A stretch of 10,604 nucleotides of DNA, from contig JAEDJV010000082.1 in the NCBI GenBank assembly GCA_016296165.1, positions 1 through 10,604 of the forward strand, read 5' to 3'. How positions within the stretch are numbered: position 1 is the stretch's first letter; every line of letters starts with the position of its first letter. A model generated the notes under the pieces. It saw nothing but the letters and a program-made list of their open reading frames with translations. It was not told where the DNA came from and did no database searches. Shown in pieces: positions 5,792 through 10,604 of this stretch. The position numbers and the translations under genes were made by a program. The stretch comes from Oscillospiraceae bacterium (lineage in GTDB: Bacteria; Bacillota; Clostridia; Oscillospirales; Ruminococcaceae).

Positions 5792-6808
5792 ATGAAATCG
5801 AGTGCACAAAACAAAATTCGTTCTATTAGCTATGCTAAGTACGGATATTATTTTATTCTGCCTTTTTTTATAGTTTATTTTATTTTTTCGTTAGTACCAC
5901 TCATTAATACCTTTAGACTTAGTGTTTACGGTAATGCCAGTAATATAGATACTTTTGTCGGTCTTGAGAACTTCAAAACTATATTATTCGGGGGAACAGA
6001 TTTTAAGAGCAAAGGTATTCATGAAACAGTATTCAGAGACTTTGGTAATACACTTATACTATGGTTTGGTAACTTTATACCACAGTTAGCTTTATCTTTA
6101 CTTTTAGCAGTATGGTTTACAGATCTTAATCTTAAGATAAAGGGTAAGACTTTCTTTAAGATTGTAATGTACCTGCCTAATATCGTTACTGCTGCTTCTG
6201 TAGCTGCTTTATTTACGATGTTATTCTCAAAAACAAAGTATGGTCCTATAAACAGCATGCTTTTAGATATGAAATTGATTGATGAACCAATCAACTTCCT
6301 TAAGGGTCAGTGGCAGTCAAGAGGTGTTATCATGTTTGCCCAGACATGGATGTGGTTCGGTAATACTATGATTATGCTTATGGCAGCTATTATGGGTATC
6401 AGCCCTTCACTTTTTGAAGCTGCTGATATAGACGGAGCTAACAGCAGACAGGTATTCACAAAGATTACACTTCCACTCCTTAAGCCGATGGTTGTGTACA
6501 CAATGATAACATCCATGATTGGTGGTCTTCAGATGTGGGATCTTCCTTATCTCTATAAGGACGGCTCAGCGTCGAACAAGTTTACAGAAACAATTGCGGT
6601 ATATATCTTTGACGCTTTTCATAAGTCACCATATAACTACGGAAATTCAGCTGCTGCTTCAGTTATTCTTTTTGTTATTACTTCTATTCTTGGTTCAATT
6701 TGCTTTGCTATGAACGTTGATAAGGAAGCTCAGAAGAAGAAGAAAATGATCAAGGAAGCTAAGAAACTTGCTAAACTTCAGAACAAGTCGGCATTCGGAG
6801 GATTTTAA
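5792..6808 (+). CDS. CUT1 sugar ABC importer permease, MalF/UgpA type
   Basis: An integral membrane protein of 338 residues in the binding-protein-dependent transport family. About six membrane helices are visible, starting with YYFILPFFIVYFIFSLVPL. The cytoplasmic EAA loop that docks the ATPase is clear: EAADIDGA at 209-216, then ITLPLLKP ending near 231. The C-terminus is a Lys-rich tail (DKEAQKKKKMIKEAKK). The frame stays open upstream to a GTG at 5720, but that codon lies inside the hairpin stem and would add a Cys-rich, non-membrane extension. The ATG at 5792 has GGGAGG (5775-5780) upstream, and the expected N-terminus begins there, so I chose it. It pairs with the next gene to form the membrane channel, fed by the lipoprotein at 4244-5665. 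Base use is more AT-rich than in the binding-protein gene. Confidence 0.95.
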   Translation: MKSSAQNKIRSISYAKYGYYFILPFFIVYFIFSLVPLINTFRLSVYGNASNIDTFVGLENFKTILFGGTDFKSKGIHETVFRDFGNTLILWFGNFIPQLALSLLLAVWFTDLNLKIKGKTFFKIVMYLPNIVTAASVAALFTMLFSKTKYGPINSMLLDMKLIDEPINFLKGQWQSRGVIMFAQTWMWFGNTMIMLMAAIMGISPSLFEAADIDGANSRQVFTKITLPLLKPMVVYTMITSMIGGLQMWDLPYLYKDGSASNKFTETIAVYIFDAFHKSPYNYGNSAAASVILFVITSILGSICFAMNVDKEAQKKKKMIKEAKKLAKLQNKSAFGGF

Positions 6809-6810
6809 TT

Positions 6811-7692
6811 ATGAATACTAATAAAGATAGCTACGCAGCTAAGGTGCGTATGAAGTCTATAGGAGTAATGGTAGTCCTCATAATACTGACTATTATATGC
6901 TTACTTCCTATATGGATATTGTTTGTAAATGCAACAAGAACTTCTTTGGTTATTACTACTGAAGGTCTTACATTTATTCCTAGCAATTATTTTATTGAGA
7001 ATATAAAAGAAACAGTCAGACTTAACGAAGTCGGAAAGATTAGTTATAGTGCATGGATAGGTTATAGAAACAGTTTTATAATCACGGCGTGTGCTACTGT
7101 TCTTACAGTTTTCTTTGCGTCACTTACAGCATACGGACTTGTTGTATATGATTTCAAGATGGCAACTCCTGCATATACATTTATTCTTGCTGTAATGATG
7201 GTTCCTGTACAGGTTACATCAGTTGGTTTCGTACGTTTCATGGGTACACTTCATCTTACTGATACATACTGGCCGCTTATTCTTCCGGCTATGGCTGCAC
7301 CTGCAGTTGTATTCTATATGCGTCAGTATATGAAATCATCCTTCCCGCTTGATATTGTTGAGGCTGCACGTATTGATGGTACAGGTGAGTTCAGAACATT
7401 CCTTACAATTGGTCTTCCAATGATGAAGCCGGCTCTTGGTGTACAGGCGATATTTGCATTTATTGCAAACTGGAATAACTTCTATACACCTTCAATGATT
7501 CTTATTTCCAGAGAGTTCAAACAGTATACAATGCCAATGATGGTTCAGTCAATTCTTTCTAACGATAAGCTTTCTGACCAGGGTGTTAGATATACGGCAA
7601 TTGTCCTTTCTATTATCCCTATCATTGTAATTTACTGCTTACTTTCAAAAACTATTGTTGACGGTGTTGCAGAAGGTGGCGTTAAGGAATAA
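6811..7692 (+). CDS. CUT1 sugar ABC importer permease, MalG/UgpE type
   Basis: The second membrane subunit, 293 residues, with about six helices beginning at IGVMVVLIILTIICLLPIWI. It carries the EAA loop EAARIDGTGEF (184-194) followed by IGLPMMKPAL, and the family's NWNNFYTP segment near residue 220. The start lies only two bases after the previous stop. Its ribosome site GGAGG (6797-6801) is inside the preceding gene, so the two permeases are probably translationally coupled and made in equal amounts. No ABC ATPase gene follows before the terminator. In Firmicutes CUT1 importers of this kind, a shared MsmK/MsiK-type ATPase encoded elsewhere usually supplies the energy (family knowledge; its presence here is inferred). 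Confidence 0.95.
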   Translation: MNTNKDSYAAKVRMKSIGVMVVLIILTIICLLPIWILFVNATRTSLVITTEGLTFIPSNYFIENIKETVRLNEVGKISYSAWIGYRNSFIITACATVLTVFFASLTAYGLVVYDFKMATPAYTFILAVMMVPVQVTSVGFVRFMGTLHLTDTYWPLILPAMAAPAVVFYMRQYMKSSFPLDIVEAARIDGTGEFRTFLTIGLPMMKPALGVQAIFAFIANWNNFYTPSMILISREFKQYTMPMMVQSILSNDKLSDQGVRYTAIVLSIIPIIVIYCLLSKTIVDGVAEGGVKE

Positions 7693-7707
7693 TAATTATT
7701 CGTACAT

Positions 7708-7740
7708 AAAACTGTCGGATTCATTTCCGGCAGTTTTTTA
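7708..7740 (+). terminator. Intrinsic terminator of the sugar-transporter operon
   Basis: A 12-bp stem (AAAACTG-TCGGA paired with TCCGG-CAGTTTT, one wobble) with a six-base loop is followed by a T run. It lies 15 bp after the last permease stop codon and ends the operon without an ATPase gene. Confidence 0.9.
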
Positions 7741-7756
7741 TATACCCAAAATTTTA

Positions 7757-7803
7757 TATCCAAAAAATAAATCCCTGTTTAACAGGGATTTATTTTTTGG
7801 ATA
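7757..7803 (-). terminator. Intrinsic terminator of the metal-permease gene
   Basis: A perfect 21-bp stem with a TTTAA loop; the arms contain AAATCCCTG/CAGGGATTT and long A/T flanks that provide the U-tract. The stop codon of the minus-strand permease lies inside the stem. It can also work on the plus strand as a second stop after the sugar operon, insulating the two convergent units. Confidence 0.88.
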
Positions 7804-8617
7804 ATAGTGATAGTTTACTGATAAAGTATGATATAATAAATAATAAAAGATTTATAATTACAATTGTGGAACCGGTAGGCGAATCAATAGAATACGAAAG
7901 AGCCAGTCCTGATATAAAACAGAATGAAGAAACAACAGCTGATAGTATAACAACTGATTTGAAACTTTTGCAGATGTGCATTGATGTAAGAGCCGGAAAA
8001 ATAAGAAGTGATGACATAAGAAGCGCTCCCATAAGCCGCATGCCTATCACAGTTGTAATTGCAGTCAGAAAGGCTATAAGCATGTTGTAAAAATCAGCAT
8101 TAATGCCGGTAGCCTTAGCAAAAGATTCATCAAATGTAATTAGAAATACACGGTTGTAAAACAGAATAAACATAGAAATAACAATCAGGGAAAGGATAAT
8201 ACTAAGTATAAGATCATCATTACTAATAGAGAGAATACTTCCAAACATATAGCTGTTAAGATCGGATTTGATGTTGGAAGAACAGGAGTTGATAAAAACG
8301 CCTATTGCAAGAGAGCTGCTTGAAATAAGTGCTATAGCTGCATCTCCGTTTATTTTACTGTTCCTGCTAAGTTTTAGAAGAAAAAAAGCTGCAATAACAA
8401 TAACAGGAATGGAAAATTTTAATGGTGCAAGATTTAAAGCTGCTGCAACAGATATGGCACCGAATCCTACATGTGAGAGACCGTCACCTATCATGGAAAA
8501 CCGCTTTAATACAAGGCTTACACCCAGCAAAGAAGCTGAAAGTGTGACAAGCAGTCCTACGATTAACGCTCGTTTTAGGAAATCATAGTGCAGCAGGTCA
8601 TATAATAAATCTATCAT
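7790..8617 (-). CDS. ABC-3 family metal permease (ZnuB/AdcB/TroC type), standing alone
   Basis: An integral membrane protein of 275 residues with about eight hydrophobic helices. The ABC-3 signatures are clear: LVLKRFSMIGDGLSHVGFGA (about 35-54 from this start), NGDAAIALISSSSLAIGVF, and MRLMGALLMSSLLIFPA near residue 200. Members import zinc, manganese or iron together with a ZnuA-like binding protein and a ZnuC-like ATPase. An in-frame ATG at 8632 would add five residues (MCFIY), but AAAGGA touches that ATG with no spacer. From the ATG at 8617 the same site has a long but possible spacer, and the protein begins as usual for the family. Neither partner gene is present here: the gene has its own consensus promoter and its own terminator. 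The metal cannot be told from the sequence. Confidence 0.92.
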   Translation of the reverse strand: MIDLLYDLLHYDFLKRALIVGLLVTLSASLLGVSLVLKRFSMIGDGLSHVGFGAISVAAALNLAPLKFSIPVIVIAAFFLLKLSRNSKINGDAAIALISSSSLAIGVFINSCSSNIKSDLNSYMFGSILSISNDDLILSIILSLIVISMFILFYNRVFLITFDESFAKATGINADFYNMLIAFLTAITTVIGMRLMGALLMSSLLIFPALTSMHICKSFKSVVILSAVVSSFCFISGLALSYSIDSPTGSTIVIINLLLFIISYFISKLSLLSKK

Positions 8618-8660
8618 ATAGATAAAACACATCCTTTAAGAAGAAATAGTTCAATTTATA

Positions 8661-8689
8661 ATTATACATTGAAAATAAAAATATGTCAA
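8661..8689 (-). promoter_or_regulatory. Perfect consensus promoter for the metal permease
   Basis: On the minus strand, TTGACA (8684-8689) and TATAAT (8661-8666) match the sigma-A consensus at every base, with a 17-bp spacer. Transcription would start near 8654. The gene is thus expressed alone, not from an upstream operon. I see no clear Zur- or MntR-type palindrome over it. Confidence 0.88.
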
Positions 8690-8835
8690 GTGAATATATT
8701 TTATAAAAAACAGAAAAAAAACAACAGAAGAACAACAGAAATTTAGAATATTTTTTTTGAATGTAAACTTTAAAAAAATATATTTGTGTAAAAGATATAA
8801 AATTGAAGTTGAAAAACGTAATTTTATAAAAAGAG

Positions 8836-8864
8836 TTGCAATTATTGCGAATTTGATTTATAAT
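8836..8864 (+). promoter_or_regulatory. Promoter for the repeat-rich gene
   Basis: TTGCAA (8836-8841) and a perfect TATAAT (8859-8864) are separated by 17 bp, about 35 bp upstream of the ATG at 8900. The rest of the 280-bp gap 8618-8899 holds the divergent metal-permease promoter and AT-rich, A-tract-containing DNA with no other feature I can support. Confidence 0.7.
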
Positions 8865-8899
8865 AGATATAGTTAATGAATTCTAATAGGAGGGACATT

Positions 8900-10604
8900 A
8901 TGCCGATTACCTTAATTAAAAATACAAAAGACAATGCAATGCATGGCAGTGATAACGACAGATATACTGGCTGCAGACTTAAGATGCAGAATGGAAACTG
9001 GTATACAAGGGAAGGCGAATTGAAAGATATTACAGACCTTACATGTGAAAGGTGTAAGGAAGTATTTGCTACAAAGATGATTCGTGAGAGCAATCGTGAA
9101 GAATCAAGAATTGCTAAAGAAGAAAAAAAGCGTTTTCAGAGAGAAAAGAAACTGGGCAAAATCAAAGAAGCTACATATGAAGAATATATACTGAATCGTG
9201 AATCAGAGGCATCTGCAAGACGTGACAGTCATAAAGCAGATGACACATCAGCTTCTCTTAAGATGCTTAGGGATATGGTTCCGGAATCACAGGTTCAGCA
9301 ACCACAACAGGAAGTACAGCCACAGAGTATGTTTAATCCATATGCGCAGCAACAACAACAGGTAGTACCACCACAGAACATGTTTAATCCGTATGCGCAG
9401 CAACAACAGCAGGCAGTACCACCACAGAACATGTTTGATCCGTATGCACAGCAACAGCAGCAGGCAGTATCACCACAGAACATGTTTGATCCGTATGCGC
9501 AGCAACAACAGGTAGTACCACCACAGAACATGTTTGATCCGTATGCGCAGCAACAGGCAGTATCGCCGCAGAACATTTTTGATCCATATGCACAGCAACA
9601 GCAGCAGGACATTGCTTCGGTAAATCTGTCCAAATCTGTTCAGAATATTCCGGAAATGAATGAAAATCAGCAGGAGAGTACACCGGTCGCTGATGACGGC
9701 CCGGTACCTTCATATCAGGAATATGTCAGAGGCGGTGGAGATTCAGTTACCTCATCTCCAGCCAAATCCTCCAGCCCTGCAGCAAATGATGATTTCCTTG
9801 CACAGTTTATGATAAACAAAACACCTGAGCCAGTGCAGGAAACAGTAACACCATCTGTTACTGCGGATAACATCCTTAATTCTACAGATGACATTCTTTC
9901 ACAGTTTAATATTGGTGCACAGAAAGCAGAAAACTTTACAGGTTCAGCTCAGCCACAGGGAGTAAAGGCTGATGCGTCGTCATTCTATTCAGATAACATA
10001 CCAGTAGTAGGTGCAGAATATGCTGGAGCAGCATCAGTAAATTCAGCAACAACAGAATTTGGATCGCTTAATATAGTAGAACCTCCTAAGGATGAGTTTG
10101 TAGTGCCGGATGTTCCGGTTTATCAGCCTGTTGAAAATACATTTGCAAATGCTAATATGGTATCACAGAGCTCATCTCTTGATGATCTTGCAGTACCTGA
10201 TGTATCCTCATTAAAATCAGTCAATGAAGCACCTAACTATTCACTTCAGTTTGCTGAATTAGCATCAGCTGATGTTCATCAGGCAGCATCATTTAACAAT
10301 GAAACAGATGAAATTGGTTTGGTTGATATCGAACCCGATTATGGATTTGGTCAGCTTACTTCAGAAACATCACCAAATTACAGTAATACAACTGATGAAT
10401 CAGAAGATATAATGAGTGAATTTACCCAGGTATCATCAGTACCGACAATGAACAGTTTTGAGTCAGTAATACCAGTACAGCCGGTAGTACCGACAATGAA
10501 CAGTTTTGAGTCAGTGACACCAGTACAGCCGGTAGTACCCACAATGAATAGTTTTGAGTCAGTAACACCAGTACAGCCTGTAGTACCGACAATGAACAGT
10601 TTTG
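8900..10604 (+). CDS. Large repeat-rich protein with N-terminal Cys/His cluster, unknown function, 3' partial
   Basis: Reading from the ATG at 8900, the frame is open for 568 codons and runs off the right edge without a stop. AGGAGGG (8888-8894) five bases upstream and a promoter support this start. There is no signal peptide or membrane segment so far, so it is probably cytoplasmic. Residues 1-57 hold a possible metal site (His15, Cys25, and CERC with Cys49 and Cys52). Residues 58-105 are a highly charged helix rich in Lys, Arg and Glu. Residues 143-236 are six Gln/Pro repeats built on MF[N/D]PYA. Residues 237-513 are low-complexity, Ser/Asp/Gln-rich and probably disordered, with short DDxLxQF-like motifs (297-303, 330-336, and EDIMSEF at 502-508). 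From residue 514 a 16-residue repeat starts and continues to the edge. I do not recognise the family. The design of a folded head with a disordered repeat tail suggests a scaffold or binding role (inference). Confidence 0.88.
   Translation, partial: MPITLIKNTKDNAMHGSDNDRYTGCRLKMQNGNWYTREGELKDITDLTCERCKEVFATKMIRESNREESRIAKEEKKRFQREKKLGKIKEATYEEYILNRESEASARRDSHKADDTSASLKMLRDMVPESQVQQPQQEVQPQSMFNPYAQQQQQVVPPQNMFNPYAQQQQQAVPPQNMFDPYAQQQQQAVSPQNMFDPYAQQQQVVPPQNMFDPYAQQQAVSPQNIFDPYAQQQQQDIASVNLSKSVQNIPEMNENQQESTPVADDGPVPSYQEYVRGGGDSVTSSPAKSSSPAANDDFLAQFMINKTPEPVQETVTPSVTADNILNSTDDILSQFNIGAQKAENFTGSAQPQGVKADASSFYSDNIPVVGAEYAGAASVNSATTEFGSLNIVEPPKDEFVVPDVPVYQPVENTFANANMVSQSSSLDDLAVPDVSSLKSVNEAPNYSLQFAELASADVHQAASFNNETDEIGLVDIEPDYGFGQLTSETSPNYSNTTDESEDIMSEFTQVSSVPTMNSFESVIPVQPVVPTMNSFESVTPVQPVVPTMNSFESVTPVQPVVPTMNSF
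9326..9607 (+). repeat. Six tandem repeats encoding MF[N/D]PYA-polyQ-VPPQN
   Basis: The units begin at 9329, 9380, 9431, 9482, 9530 and 9575, so the period goes 51, 51, 51, 48, 45 bp. The change comes only from the number of CAG/CAA Gln codons after PYA (5, 5, 5, 4, 3, then 5). All changes keep the frame, suggesting growth and shrinkage of the Gln tract and unit duplication. Confidence 0.93.
10439..10604 (+). repeat. 48-bp tandem repeats encoding VPTMNSFESVTPVQPV, continuing past the window
   Basis: Three complete 48-bp units (10439-10486, 10487-10534, 10535-10582) and a partial fourth (10583-10604) differ at only a few bases, mostly silent. Their near identity points to recent expansion. 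The array is unrelated in sequence to the Gln-rich array upstream in the same gene. Confidence 0.93.

Noticed and set aside
7757..7803. Perfect 21-bp inverted repeat as a transposon end or attachment site
   Set aside because: It has a five-base loop, A/T tails and overlaps a stop codon, which is a terminator layout; no transposase or target duplication is seen.
7797..8588. Plus-strand frames opposite the metal permease
   Set aside because: They are mirror readings of a membrane protein with clear ABC-3 motifs and its own promoter on the minus strand.
9295..9713. Two minus-strand open frames, one very rich in Cys
   Set aside because: They are the antisense reading of the CAG/CAA-rich repeats of the real plus-strand gene; they repeat with the same period and have no ribosome site of their own.
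9326..10604. Repeat arrays as a possible CRISPR
   Set aside because: The units are directly tandem, in frame, multiples of three, with no unique spacers; they are protein-coding repeats.

Overview
The window is AT-rich bacterial DNA with strong Shine-Dalgarno sites (AGGAGG-like), sigma-A promoters with 17-bp spacers and compact intrinsic terminators. Together with a lipoprotein sugar-binding protein, CUT1 permeases and a LacI regulator, this suggests a low-GC Firmicute. A Ruminococcus-like gut or rumen member of the Oscillospiraceae is my best guess; that is inference from protein style, not a database match.

Layout. (1) 1-710: a metallophosphoesterase on the minus strand, with a bidirectional terminator at its 3' end. 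(2) 898-2364: a DacF-like, membrane-anchored D,D-carboxypeptidase homologue whose SxxK and SxN active-site motifs are destroyed while KTG is kept, so it is a probable pseudoenzyme. (3) 2496-2909: a small unknown protein on the minus strand, with its own promoter. An orphan near-consensus promoter on the plus strand points into its 3' end. (4) 3074-7740: a sugar-uptake locus with a LacI-family regulator, a highly expressed lipoprotein binding protein, an intercistronic hairpin, and two overlapping-signal permease genes, closed by a terminator. No ATPase gene is present, so a shared MsmK/MsiK-type ATPase is probably used. (5) 7757-8689: a solitary ABC-3 (ZnuB/TroC-type) metal permease on the minus strand under a perfect consensus promoter. 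(6) 8836-10604: a promoter, a strong ribosome site and a long open frame that runs off the right edge. It encodes a cytoplasmic-looking protein with an N-terminal Cys/His cluster, a charged helix, a Gln/Pro repeat array and a second 16-residue repeat array. I do not recognise this protein family.

How the genes work together. The LacI regulator probably senses the sugar, or a derivative of it, brought in by the adjacent transporter, and represses itself and perhaps the operon. Palindromes GGTTTAAACC (leader of the regulator gene) and GTTTAAAC (between binding protein and permease) share a core. The hairpin after the binding-protein gene would let that component be made in excess over the permeases. 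The remaining genes look like independent single-gene units, each with its own promoter and/or terminator.

The points most worth a second look are the degenerate carboxypeptidase, the metallophosphoesterase with two altered metal-site motifs, and the repeat-rich open-ended gene at the right edge.
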